64,000 nt of DNA from Bacteroidota bacterium (GTDB lineage Bacteria; Bacteroidota; Bacteroidia; AKYH767-A; OLB10): the NCBI GenBank assembly GCA_016713925.1, contig JADJOH010000008.1, positions 558,001 to 622,000 of the forward strand, in the 5' to 3' direction. Position numbers and translations under genes: made by a program. The stretch's first letter is position 1. Each line of letters begins with the position of its first letter. Below the pieces are notes generated by a model. It saw nothing but the letters and a program-made list of their open reading frames with translations, did not search any database and was not told the origin of the DNA. Below are positions 17,360-25,747 of the stretch, piece by piece.

Positions 17360-18937
17360 TTACCCCACCAATTGAATGACTATCTTTTTCAGTTTTTCAG
17401 GTTCAAAAGGTTTGGCCATGTGCATGTTCATTCCCGATTCCAGGCATTTGTCAATTTCTTCCTTTACCGCATTGGCAGTCAATGCCAGAATAGGAGTGGA
17501 GGCATTGATATTTCCGGAGCTTCTGATCAGTTTGGTGGCGGTATAACCATCCATCACCGGCATATGTACATCCATAAAGATCAGGTCGTACTTTTGTTCC
17601 GCCGACTTGTCTACTGCTTCCTGTCCGTTGTTGGCCACATCGATTTTGATGCCCTCAAACATTCCTTCCAGCGTATCGATGGCGACCATCTGATTCATCG
17701 GCTGATCTTCCGACAGTAATACATGGATGGGTCGTGATAAGGTCTCGGTTTCCTGATGTTCTGTTTTCTCAATGGGTTTGCCCACAGGATAGGGGAGAAG
17801 AAACCAAAAAGTAGTTCCCACTCCTTTCGTACTCGATACCTGCAGGGTTCCTCCCTGCAATTCTACCAGTTGCTTACTGATACTTAATCCTAATCCGGTA
17901 CCTCCGAATTTACGAGTCGTTTCGCTGTTCTCCTGTGAGAAACTTTCAAAGATTTTATGAATCTGGTCGGCGGAGATTCCTATTCCGGTATCTACTACTT
18001 CAAATTTCAGCCATACAGGATCAGTACCTTTTTCCTTACTGATTTGAATGGTGATCGTTCCTCCTTCAGGAGTGAATTTTATCGCGTTGCCCGTTAGATT
18101 GATGAGAATCTGAGTCAAACGGGTCGGATCGCCTTTTATCCATTTTGGTACTTCATCGGTAAAGGTGTAGAGGAGATTTAATTTCTTCTCTTCCGCACGG
18201 AGATGCAGGGTCTGATAGACACTATCCACCGTTTCGGTGAGATCAAAGTCGATTTCTTCGAGGACAATTTTCCCCGCTTCTATTTTTGATATGTCCAGAA
18301 TGTCATTAATGATGTTGAGCAAATTTTTACTCGCTTGTCGCATGGCGTTCAGGTAGCGCAACTGATCTTCCCTCGGACCTTTTTCAAGCAGAAGATTGGT
18401 CATACCCACGACCGCATTCAATGGTGTTCTGATTTCATGACTCATGTTGGCCAGAAATTGTTGTTTGAAAGCTGCACTTTGCAAAGCGACTTCTTTTTCT
18501 TCAACAGCCTGATTTAAATTCTCCTTTGCCTGAATTCCTTCAATCAATAATTGAAGATCATTAATGGTTTTTTGCAGCGTAGTTTCGAGATCACTGAAAT
18601 CGATGGGCTTTGTTACAAAATCATAAGCCCCGCGATTCATGGCTGTCCGGATATTTCCCATATCACCATAAGCCGAGGCGACAATTGCACGAGTAGGACG
18701 TTGGACGGCTTTTAACTCGTTCAGAAAAGTCAATCCGTCCATGATGGGCATATTGATATCCGTTACAATAATACCAATGGAGGGATCTTCCATAAGCTTA
18801 CCCAATGCGTCCTCTCCGTTTTGGGCAAAGCTGAGTTTAAAATTCCCTTCTTTTACCTGCTTGCGGAACCGTTGCTTGACCAGAATTTCCAGATCCGGTT
18901 CATCGTCAACAAAGAGTATATGGGTGGAGGAAGACAT
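17360..18937 (-). CDS. Receiver-HisKA-HATPase-receiver hybrid histidine kinase
   Basis: This 525-aa cytoplasmic protein has an N-terminal receiver (residues 5-120, Asp60 in VTDINMP), a short coiled coil (about 130-158) and a HisKA dimer with His167 in ANMSHEIRTPL. The HATPase_c domain has N-box LINLTGNAIKF, G1 VDTGIGIS and G2 FGGTGLGLSI. A C-terminal receiver follows at about 404-524 (Asp456 in FMDVHMP). It has no sensor or membrane segment, so its input probably comes through phosphorylation of the N-terminal receiver by another kinase, such as the TPR kinase upstream. It likely passes phosphate to the Hpt protein next door. Confidence 0.93.
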   Translation of the reverse strand: MSSSTHILFVDDEPDLEILVKQRFRKQVKEGNFKLSFAQNGEDALGKLMEDPSIGIIVTDINMPIMDGLTFLNELKAVQRPTRAIVASAYGDMGNIRTAMNRGAYDFVTKPIDFSDLETTLQKTINDLQLLIEGIQAKENLNQAVEEKEVALQSAAFKQQFLANMSHEIRTPLNAVVGMTNLLLEKGPREDQLRYLNAMRQASKNLLNIINDILDISKIEAGKIVLEEIDFDLTETVDSVYQTLHLRAEEKKLNLLYTFTDEVPKWIKGDPTRLTQILINLTGNAIKFTPEGGTITIQISKEKGTDPVWLKFEVVDTGIGISADQIHKIFESFSQENSETTRKFGGTGLGLSISKQLVELQGGTLQVSSTKGVGTTFWFLLPYPVGKPIEKTEHQETETLSRPIHVLLSEDQPMNQMVAIDTLEGMFEGIKIDVANNGQEAVDKSAEQKYDLIFMDVHMPVMDGYTATKLIRSSGNINASTPILALTANAVKEEIDKCLESGMNMHMAKPFEPEKLKKIVIQLVG

Positions 18938-19283
18938 TTTATTTTTAGTGTTTAATGTGTTTTTACTTTCTTAATATTTACGCTGCAAATCCGGGTTTTT
19001 TAATTCAGAATTCAGAATTCAGAATTCAGAATTATTTTTCTTTTTACTCAATCTTTAATCTCAATCTTTAATCTCAATCTTTAATCTCAATCTTTAATCT
19101 CAATCTTTAATCTCAATCCTCAATCCTCAATCCTCAATTCTCAATTCTCAATTCTCAACCCTTTATTCTAAATTCTAAATTCTGAATTCTGAATTCTGAA
19201 TTCTGAATTATCACTTTGATCGCTAATATACTAAAAAATATTCTTTTTAACCAACAAATTGAATGTGAACTAAGTTAATTGCT
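18938..19283. repeat. Heptamer arrays forming a large inverted repeat
   Basis: This spacer contains four CAGAATT heptamers (19002-19034), an alternating CTCAATCTTTAAT array of about 13 bp (about 19046-19118), a TCAATCC/TCAATTC heptamer array (about 19119-19160), and then ATTCTGA heptamers (19178-19210). The outer arrays are exact inverted complements over 33 bases, so the whole block can fold into a long hairpin. No gene or RNA family is recognised. Confidence 0.85.
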
Positions 19284-19973
19284 CTATTTAACATAGATGG
19301 TTAATGGTTCAACAACGATCTGCTCTTCTTTTGGAAAGAGGCCATTGATGTTACGAAACACAACGGTGTAACCGCTCTCCGCTTTTTTCAATTGTTCTTT
19401 TAGTTCTTCGCTGAAAGTGTTTTTTTCCATACGAAGGGATTTTATTTTCTTTCGGTCTTTATTATATATTTCAACTGTAAACCCTCTGTTTGCGGGAATA
19501 GGTTTGTACATAGAGCCGGTAAAGTAAACTTCCAGTTCATTTGCTGCCAGGATAACAGCGACACTCGCCATCGAATCGCGAAAGTTTTTTAGTGCAGCCA
19601 CAGGTTTTCCCAATGGACGTACATCATATATTTTTTCCAGGATCATTTTTTGATCGTTGTATACCCGAATAGTATCACTGCCTTTTTCACGGTAGACAAG
19701 TCTTGCACGGATCGCTGTTCCTGCTCTCATTTCAATGGGGCCACCGGTTCTTTCCAAACGGATGTTGTCACTTTCTGATATCCCTTTAAGGACGAGCGTG
19801 TTCGTTATCGCTGTGTACATCACCGCTGAGTCGGGTGAGGTGAGGTTTGCATTTATTAAAACGGGAACCGATTGGGCATTGAGATTATTTAATCCGAAAA
19901 GTACCAGGACGGTCGTCAGCAGAAAAGTGCTGCTCCTTACCCGTGGTTGAATATTCAATGGATGGTTATTCAT
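19284..19973 (-). CDS. Exported protein with a GldM C-terminal-like domain
   Basis: This 229-aa protein starts at the ATG at 19973, eight bases inside the end of the receiver gene upstream; the longer frame to 20084 overlaps that gene and is not protein-like. A signal peptide or anchor is present (TFLLTTVLVLFGLNNLNAQ). The mature part, with blocks such as PLGKPVAALKNFRDSMASVA and a YNKDRKKIKSLRMEKNTFSEEL stretch, resembles the periplasmic C-terminal domain of GldM, the T9SS/gliding motor subunit. That assignment is by recollection of the fold pattern and is moderate. Translational coupling to a receiver and kinase suggests an envelope-side partner of the signalling unit. Confidence 0.6.
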   Translation of the reverse strand: MNNHPLNIQPRVRSSTFLLTTVLVLFGLNNLNAQSVPVLINANLTSPDSAVMYTAITNTLVLKGISESDNIRLERTGGPIEMRAGTAIRARLVYREKGSDTIRVYNDQKMILEKIYDVRPLGKPVAALKNFRDSMASVAVILAANELEVYFTGSMYKPIPANRGFTVEIYNKDRKKIKSLRMEKNTFSEELKEQLKKAESGYTVVFRNINGLFPKEEQIVVEPLTIYVK

Positions 19974-20367
19974 TATTGTTGGGATATAAACGTAAACGCG
20001 ATTCCAGTTCTTTGAAATCAACAGGTTTGGTAATGAAATCATCGGCGCCCAGATTTTTCGCCTTTGTTTGATGTTCGTCATCACCGTATGCTGATATCAT
20101 CATGACTTTTAATTCAGGGAAATCAATTTTTACTTTTTGCAACAGCTCAAACCCTGACATCCCCGGCATATTAATATCAGAGAGGATCAATGCATAATCC
20201 GCCCTATCCGGATTTCTCAGAAAACTCAAGGCATCTTCTCCCGAGAAAGCAAATTCAAGTTCTACCAACCCTTCCCGAATAGCTTTTCGGAAGCGTTGCC
20301 GGAACAATAGCTCCACATCTTTTTCATCGTCAACAATCAGAATTTTAATAGTCATTTTTGAAGACAT
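19966..20367 (-). CDS. Single-domain response regulator
   Basis: This 133-aa receiver-only protein has acidic pocket D13/D14 in LIVDDEK, phosphoacceptor Asp64 in LSDINMPGMSG, and a TKPVD lysine motif. It has no output domain. Its start lies directly after the stop of the TPR kinase gene, so it is the cognate receiver by position. The N-terminal block (FRQRFRKAIREG...GEDALSFL) closely parallels the N-terminal receiver of the 525-aa hybrid kinase (KQRFRKQVKEG...GEDALGKL), which indicates a shared origin and possibly the same docking specificity. Confidence 0.9.
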   Translation of the reverse strand: MSSKMTIKILIVDDEKDVELLFRQRFRKAIREGLVELEFAFSGEDALSFLRNPDRADYALILSDINMPGMSGFELLQKVKIDFPELKVMMISAYGDDEHQTKAKNLGADDFITKPVDFKELESRLRLYPNNNE

Positions 20368-22548
20368 TTATCCTTTAATAGGAATGGTAATTATAAATTC
20401 AGTATATTCATTTTCCCTGCTGTCTAATTGTAGCGTTCCCTGATGCCTGTTTTTGATGATGTCAAAACTCATGCTCAGTCCTAACCCCGTCCCCTGACCG
20501 CTGGGCTTTGTAGTGAAGAATGGTTCAAAAATTTTCTCGGCAATGGTTGTAGGTATGCCGGGACCGTTATCTCTTAATCTGATTTCAATTTTATTATTCT
20601 TCAATACAGTAGAAATTTTTAACAGGCTTTTACCCCCATTTTCTTTTTGCACTTTCTCACGCATCGCATAAAAGGCATTATTGGCTAAGTTCAGAAACAC
20701 GCGGTTCATATCCTGCTGTACAACTTCGGCTTTGGGTAAATCAGCTTGCAGGTTTTCTTCAATCGCGCATTGAAAGTCTTTGTGATTAGCACGCATACCA
20801 TGATAGGCCAGATTAACAGCCTCATGCAAGAGCTGATTGACATCGGCGATTTCTTTTTCATCAGAGCCCTGCCGGCTATGTTGTAACATGCTTTTTACAA
20901 TGCGTTCCGCTCGCTTACCGTGTTCATGAATTTTACTCAAACTCCCCTTTAATTCATCGGCAAGTTCTTTTCGTTCTATGGGATCTTCCGTCGAGGTAAA
21001 TTCATCAATCACTTCCAGCGCCCCTTCCGAGAAATTATTTACGAAATTCAAAGGGTTTTGAATCTCATGCGCTATGCCTGCTGTCAGCTGTCCCAGTGAA
21101 GCCATCTTTTCACTTTGGATAAGCTGATCCTGGGTGGCGTGCAAACGTTTCAAGGTATCTTCCAGTTCAGAGTTGGATTGTATCAGTTTAACGTTCGACT
21201 TCTTCTTAAAAGTATAACGGTTATACAACAGGAGTACAAAGAAAATGGCGCAGGCAGAAAGAATAATCAGCAGGTTTCTGAAATTTTTTTGCTTACTGAT
21301 CATCAATTCTTTCAAAGCCAGATCCCTTTCACTGATGGCTTTTTCCCTGGTAAGTTGCTCCACTTCTGCCGTTTTTTCCTCGAGAGCCTGATCTTTTTCC
21401 TGTAAAGCAATGTCTGTTTTGGTGATGATCTGACTGAGCTCAAGTTGTTTGGCATTGCTTGCCAGGGATTGTTCCTGATATTGTTTTTGTAAGAGGTCAA
21501 TTACCCTTTCCTTTTCTTCAAGTTCTGTTTTTAAAGCAATTTTTCCGGATGGAGTTTTTTTGGCAGCGGTACTAAGAGAATCTTTTAAATCGCGATACTT
21601 TTCATGGTAGAAATCTGCTTTCGTAAAATTATCGCTGAAGCTGAAATAAGTGAACAATTGCAGATAGGAGTCCTTGATCAGTTTATGTATTATTAATTGA
21701 TTTTCATAGCTAAGACTTTTATGAAAATACTCTAATGCCATCTCAAAACGGCCGCGCTTAAATTCTGTTAAGCCCAGATTTCTATGAAGGAGACCTTTTA
21801 GTTTGGGTTCTTTCTCTGTAGCAATGATCGTTAAGCCGGTGTTGAAGTTTTCCTGAGCATGTTTAAAATCATTTTGACGTAAGTAAACTTCACCGATACT
21901 ATTGTAACAAACCGCAGCTTGTGGATTCATCTTCAACGTCGAATAGGCATTTGCCGCTCTTCTGAAAAACATTTCCGCTTTTTCATATTCTCTTAAGGAA
22001 ACATGACATTGCCCGGTCTGCGCAAGGATAAAAGCAGTCACTTTGGGTAATTTACCCTGACCATTTACTGTGGAGGATTCAGTGTAAAGGGAGATGGCGG
22101 TACTGAAGTTTTTAAGTTCCTGTTGGGCCAAAGCACATTGAAGAAGGGCAATACCGATTGCTTTTTGACTATTGATCCTCTTTGCTGCCTCCAGAGATGT
22201 GTTAAAATAATTGTAAGCTGTGGCAGGTTCTTCCTTTTTTAAATAGAGAAGCCCCAGATTCCCCGAGCTGGCTACTATAGCTTTGTCGTTTTTGTTGGTT
22301 ATAGCCACCTGCAACCTTTTTTTGTTCACAGTTTCGTTACCGGCAAAAGGAAGTAAACGGTTCGAGAGTTGTGGCTTAAGAAACTCGTTAAGGGAGTTAT
22401 TTTCAGATAAAAACTGGTAAAAATCTCCATCTTGACAATGAACAGGAGAAAAAATAGACAACAACATAAAAAAAGGAAGAAGGAAAAGTCTGAATCTTTT
22501 TACTGTAAAATATTGGTGCAGACTTACTATTGAGGAAACTCCCGTCAT
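20368..22548 (-). CDS. TPR-containing membrane sensor histidine kinase
   Basis: This 726-aa protein has an N-terminal signal/anchor (residues 18-38) and a long periplasmic TPR-rich region (about 90-320). A coiled coil (335-420), one transmembrane helix (424-443) and a second coiled coil follow. The HisKA domain has His494 in GIAHEIQNPLNF, and HATPase_c has RDNGPGIP and GQGTGLGLSMSF. This TPR-coiled-coil-kinase architecture is common in Bacteroidota. It probably senses an envelope signal and phosphorylates the adjacent receiver. The stop codon directly abuts the receiver start. Confidence 0.92.
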   Translation of the reverse strand: MTGVSSIVSLHQYFTVKRFRLFLLPFFMLLSIFSPVHCQDGDFYQFLSENNSLNEFLKPQLSNRLLPFAGNETVNKKRLQVAITNKNDKAIVASSGNLGLLYLKKEEPATAYNYFNTSLEAAKRINSQKAIGIALLQCALAQQELKNFSTAISLYTESSTVNGQGKLPKVTAFILAQTGQCHVSLREYEKAEMFFRRAANAYSTLKMNPQAAVCYNSIGEVYLRQNDFKHAQENFNTGLTIIATEKEPKLKGLLHRNLGLTEFKRGRFEMALEYFHKSLSYENQLIIHKLIKDSYLQLFTYFSFSDNFTKADFYHEKYRDLKDSLSTAAKKTPSGKIALKTELEEKERVIDLLQKQYQEQSLASNAKQLELSQIITKTDIALQEKDQALEEKTAEVEQLTREKAISERDLALKELMISKQKNFRNLLIILSACAIFFVLLLYNRYTFKKKSNVKLIQSNSELEDTLKRLHATQDQLIQSEKMASLGQLTAGIAHEIQNPLNFVNNFSEGALEVIDEFTSTEDPIERKELADELKGSLSKIHEHGKRAERIVKSMLQHSRQGSDEKEIADVNQLLHEAVNLAYHGMRANHKDFQCAIEENLQADLPKAEVVQQDMNRVFLNLANNAFYAMREKVQKENGGKSLLKISTVLKNNKIEIRLRDNGPGIPTTIAEKIFEPFFTTKPSGQGTGLGLSMSFDIIKNRHQGTLQLDSRENEYTEFIITIPIKG

Positions 22549-22604
22549 CGGATTGAGAATGAATTTGAGCTCCGTAAAATAGTGAAAAATAAGTAGAAGG
22601 ATAT

Positions 22605-22865
22605 TTATCTTCTTCCGGCTAACTTCACTACAACCTTTTCACGGTCTTTCTTTTCAGACATGCGTCTGGAAATTTCAAAAACCTGTTGACGGCTGGCAGC
22701 CTGATGAAAAGCCGCATTTCGCTGTTGCTCAGAAATATCAGGGAAGTTCTTCATTTCAAGCAGATCGTCAAGTATAAATCCGGACTGCGTCGACAAGCGT
22801 TCGAGTTGATGTAGGTTCATCTCGATTTTCTTTAATTCCTTTTGTTGATCTCTTTTAATTTTCAT
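22605..22865 (-). CDS. Small unrecognised charged protein upstream of the TPR kinase
   Basis: This 86-aa helical, very charged frame begins MKIKRDQQKELKKIEMNL and ends VKLAGRR. It lies 56 bases upstream of the kinase on the same strand and has typical codon use for the region. No family is recognised. The many Lys/Glu/Gln residues suggest a helical or coiled-coil cytosolic protein. It could be the first gene of the signalling transcript. I am only moderately sure that it is expressed. Confidence 0.5.
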   Translation of the reverse strand: MKIKRDQQKELKKIEMNLHQLERLSTQSGFILDDLLEMKNFPDISEQQRNAAFHQAASRQQVFEISRRMSEKKDREKVVVKLAGRR

Positions 22866-23198
22866 TTAAAAGTTGGTAATGAGTGCATGGCTAATTTAGC
22901 AAGTACTTGATTTGAAATCGAGAACTTGAATATTGGTTTTCAACAAGCCATGGTTTATTAAGTTGGATGGACAGTTTCGAACCCTCTTAACTAAATTTAG
23001 GTATACAAATACTAACTTGATATGCTATCCGTTTGATTTTCGCTGAGATGCCCAACATTAACATCAGTTGGTTAGTTATTTTATCAGAACATTAAGAAAA
23101 GGTATTGACAAAGAGAATATATTATGTAACTTGCACCCCTGTTTGAAAGACATCTCTGCGGAGTTTTTTGTGCGTAAAGTATTAATAAATAGAAAGAT
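22866..23198. promoter_or_regulatory. rpoD upstream region with -33/-7 promoter
   Basis: Within this 333-base divergent spacer, TTGACA (23105-23110) is followed after 16 bases by TAACTTG (23127-23133). This is a reasonable match to the Bacteroidota -33/-7 pair and leaves a 5' leader of about 60 bases before the rpoD ATG. I see no other feature in the remainder. Confidence 0.5.
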
Positions 23199-24062
23199 AT
23201 GCGTCAGCTAAAAATCACGAAATCCATTACCAACCGCGAAAGCGCCTCTTTTGAAAAGTATTTACAGGAAATTGGAAAAGAAGAACTTATTACTGCTCAG
23301 GAAGAAGTTGTACTTGCTCAGAAGATCAGAACAGGTGATCAACGCGCTTTAGAAAAGTTAGTACGGGCCAATCTTCGATTCGTTGTATCAGTTGCAAAAC
23401 AATATCAAACTCAAGGCCTTAGCCTTCCGGATCTTATCAATGAAGGCAATCTGGGCTTAATAAAGGCTGCAAAGAAGTTTGATGAAACCCGCGGTTTTAA
23501 ATTCATCTCTTATGCCGTATGGTGGATTCGTCAAAGTATCATGCAGGCATTAGCAGAACAAGCTCGTATTGTTCGATTGCCACTCAATCAATTAGGTGCT
23601 GCCAACAAAGTGAAAAAGGCATTTTCTGAACTGGAGCAAAAATTTGAACGTGAACCAAGTCCGGAAGAATTAAGCGCAGTACTTGACCTGCCAATGGACA
23701 AAGTTGCGAATACCATGAAAATGCCCGGAAAGCATGTTTCAATGGATGCGCCACTTGTTCAGGGAGAAGATTCTACTTTATTGGATGTACTTGAAAACGG
23801 TGATAGTCCGGGTGCCGATTCTGCATTAATTAACGAATCCCTTCAGAAAGAAATCAACCGTTCCCTGGCTACTCTTAGTGAGCGTGAACAAGATGTCATC
23901 AAAATGTTCTACGGAATTGGCATCCAGCATGGCTTATCTTTAGAAGAGATCGGCGAAAAATTTGACCTCACCAGTGAACGTGTACGTCAAATAAAAGAAA
24001 AGGCCATCAAAACATTACGTCAAAACTCCAGAAATAAGCTCCTCAAAGCTTACCTCGGTTAA
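23199..24062 (+). CDS. rpoD: Primary RNA polymerase sigma factor (RpoD/SigA family, Bacteroidota type)
   Basis: This 287-aa sigma-70 protein lacks the long N-terminal region 1.1 of proteobacterial RpoD, as is normal for Bacteroidota primary sigma factors. Region 1.2 is at about 17-45 and region 2 at about 50-125, with NLRFVVSVAKQYQ, LPDLINEGNLGLIKAAKKFD and FKFISYAVWWIRQSI. Region 3 follows, and region 4 has LEEIGEKFDLTSERVRQIKEKAIKTLR as the -35-binding helix-turn-helix. This factor would read the TAnnTTTG promoters seen through the window. It is followed by a strong terminator. Confidence 0.95.
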   Translation: MRQLKITKSITNRESASFEKYLQEIGKEELITAQEEVVLAQKIRTGDQRALEKLVRANLRFVVSVAKQYQTQGLSLPDLINEGNLGLIKAAKKFDETRGFKFISYAVWWIRQSIMQALAEQARIVRLPLNQLGAANKVKKAFSELEQKFEREPSPEELSAVLDLPMDKVANTMKMPGKHVSMDAPLVQGEDSTLLDVLENGDSPGADSALINESLQKEINRSLATLSEREQDVIKMFYGIGIQHGLSLEEIGEKFDLTSERVRQIKEKAIKTLRQNSRNKLLKAYLG

Positions 24063-24079
24063 TAAATATTTTACACAAA

Positions 24080-24115
24080 ATAATAAAGGGTTCGCATCAG
24101 CGAACCCTTTATTAT
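24080..24115 (+). terminator. rpoD terminator
   Basis: Perfect 16-base arms (24080-24095 and 24100-24115) enclose the loop ATCA. The GC core GGGTTCGC is flanked by A/T-rich ends. It starts 18 bases after the rpoD stop. Confidence 0.9.
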
Positions 24116-24166
24116 TTAAATTAATAAATAGTTTTCTATTTACTATTTAACCTAATCTTAATTCAA

Positions 24167-24238
24167 TCCACAATTCCACAATTCCACAATTCCACATTTC
24201 CACATTTTCACATTTCCACAACTCCACATTTCCACAAT
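24167..24238. repeat. 8-bp tandem array (TCCACAAT), nine units
   Basis: Nine consecutive 8-base units of the form TCCACAAT/TCCACATT occur without interruption. Units differ at the last three positions only. The array lies between the rpoD terminator and the 11-bp array. Confidence 0.9.
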
Positions 24239-24252
24239 CCCACCCTTCTCAC

Positions 24253-24395
24253 CTGTATTTCAATTGTATTCCTACTGTATTCCAACTGTATCTCAACTGT
24301 ATCTCAACTGTATCTCAACTGTATTTCAACTGTATCTCAACCGTATCTCAACTGTATCTCAACCGTATTTCAACCGTATTCCAATAGTATCAAAA
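24253..24395. repeat. 11-bp tandem array (CTGTATCTCAA), thirteen units
   Basis: Thirteen consecutive 11-base units occur, with GTAT fixed in all and C/T changes elsewhere. An 11-bp period keeps the motif on one face of the helix. It ends about 127 bases before the nrdB ATG. Two TGTTCAAAA motifs (24397-24405 and 24418-24426, 21 bases apart) follow and could be an operator pair, but this is weak. Confidence 0.9.
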
Positions 24396-24521
24396 TTGTT
24401 CAAAACACCGCCGATTCTGTTCAAAAGATAAAGCCACTTTCTTTGTCTAAGGAATTAGTTTTCGCTTCTTTTGTACTGCTAATCTCATTTCATTTATACC
24501 AATCAAAATAAACAAAATTTC

Positions 24522-25502
24522 ATGGGCGACAACCATTACAACGACGAACTCCTGTTGCAGGAAAACAAAGAACGCTTCGTTTTATTCCCGATTAAATATG
24601 ACAAAATCTGGGCAATGTATAAACAGGCTGAAAATAGTTTCTGGACAGCAGAAGAAGTTGATCTTTCTGTTGACCTGAAAGACTGGGAGCGCCTGAATGA
24701 TGGAGAACGTCATTTTATTTCTCATGTCCTTGCTTTTTTCGCAGCCAGCGATGGTATCGTGAATGAAAACCTGGCAGTGAATATGATGAATGCTGTTCAG
24801 CTTCCGGAAGCCCGTTGCTTTTATGGCTTTCAGATTATGATGGAGAATATTCACTCGGAGATGTATTCACTACTCATTGACACTTATGTGAAAGATCCTG
24901 CTGAAAAAAGTAAACTCTTTAATGCGATTGAAACAGTACCTTGCGTAAAGAGAAAGGCAGATTGGGCGCTTCGATATATTGACAATGGTTCATTTGTTCA
25001 CCGTCTGGTTGCCTTTGCTGCTGTAGAAGGGATTTTCTTCAGTGGATCCTTCTGTTCTATCTTCTGGTTAAAGAAACGCGGACTGATGCCGGGATTAGCC
25101 ACATCCAATGAATTCATCTCACGCGATGAAGGTATGCATTGTGAATTCGCCTGTTTACTTTATGGTATGCTGAAACATAAGTTGACGGAAGAAGAAGTCA
25201 CTACTATTATCAGGGATGCGGTGGTGATTGAACAAGAGTTCGTGACCGATGCATTGCCGGTAAATTTAATTGGTATGAATGCAAAAATGATGTGTCAGTA
25301 TATCGAATTTGTTGCTGATCGTCTTCTTAACTCCCTCGGCTATCCGAAAATCTATAATAGCGATAATCCTTTCGATTTTATGGAAACCATTTCTCTTGAA
25401 GGTAAAACCAATTTCTTTGAGAAGCGCGTTTCCGAATATAAGAAAGCCGGTGTAGGCGTTGATCGCGCCGATCAGGAACTGAAATTCAACGAAGATTTTT
25501 AA
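24522..25502 (+). CDS. nrdB: Class Ia ribonucleotide reductase small (R2) subunit
   Basis: This 326-aa ferritin-fold protein holds the diiron/tyrosyl radical cofactor that starts ribonucleotide reduction. Iron ligands and radical region are visible in FYGFQIMMENIHSEMYSLLIDTY, FAAVEGIFFSGSF and SRDEGMHCEFACLLY. The C-terminal tail (DQELKFNEDF) is the kind that docks to the R1 subunit. Size is normal. No nrdA is present within the window, so the large subunit must lie elsewhere or beyond it. A 48-base palindromic terminator follows. Confidence 0.95.
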   Translation: MGDNHYNDELLLQENKERFVLFPIKYDKIWAMYKQAENSFWTAEEVDLSVDLKDWERLNDGERHFISHVLAFFAASDGIVNENLAVNMMNAVQLPEARCFYGFQIMMENIHSEMYSLLIDTYVKDPAEKSKLFNAIETVPCVKRKADWALRYIDNGSFVHRLVAFAAVEGIFFSGSFCSIFWLKKRGLMPGLATSNEFISRDEGMHCEFACLLYGMLKHKLTEEEVTTIIRDAVVIEQEFVTDALPVNLIGMNAKMMCQYIEFVADRLLNSLGYPKIYNSDNPFDFMETISLEGKTNFFEKRVSEYKKAGVGVDRADQELKFNEDF

Positions 25503-25512
25503 TTCCCGCCAA

Positions 25513-25560
25513 CATTAAAAAGGAAGCCCCGTTGCATGCAACGGGGCTTCCTTTTTAATG
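25513..25560 (+). terminator. 48-bp perfect palindrome terminator after nrdB
   Basis: Two 24-base arms are perfectly complementary with no loop in between. The core GGAAGCCCCGTTGCA is flanked by A- and T-tracts. It begins 10 bases after the nrdB stop and resembles the one at 25702-25747. Confidence 0.9.
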
Positions 25561-25701
25561 TTTAATGTTTAATGTTTCAAAAGTTGTTCATTTCAGTGTT
25601 CTATTATTTGCAATAGCAAGTAGCAAAAAGCCGGAAGCCGGAAGCTGGAAGCCGGAAGCCGGAAGCTGGTAGCCTGAAGCCGGAAGCCGGAAGCCGGAAG
25701 C
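25552..25701. repeat. TTTAATG and AGCCGGA heptamer arrays
   Basis: The spacer holds about four TTTAATG units (from 25553) and then about ten AGCCGGA/AGCTGGA units (25629-25701). Both have a 7-bp period. It is the longest block of the dispersed AGCCGGA family in this window and lies between two near-identical terminators. Confidence 0.9.
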
Positions 25702-25747
25702 AAAAAAAGGGAAGCCCCATTGCATGCAACGGGGCTTCCCTTTTTTT
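25702..25747 (-). terminator. Second copy of the palindromic terminator
   Basis: The core AGCCCCATTGCATGCAACGGGG is nearly identical to the nrdB terminator, with one base disturbing the symmetry, and is flanked by seven A and seven T. Its end overlaps the stop of the hemerythrin gene, so it serves that minus-strand gene. Confidence 0.85.

Noticed and set aside
24167..24395. Possible CRISPR array
   Set aside because: The repeats are 8-11 bp and contiguous with no unique spacers, and no cas gene is nearby; these are tandem minisatellites.
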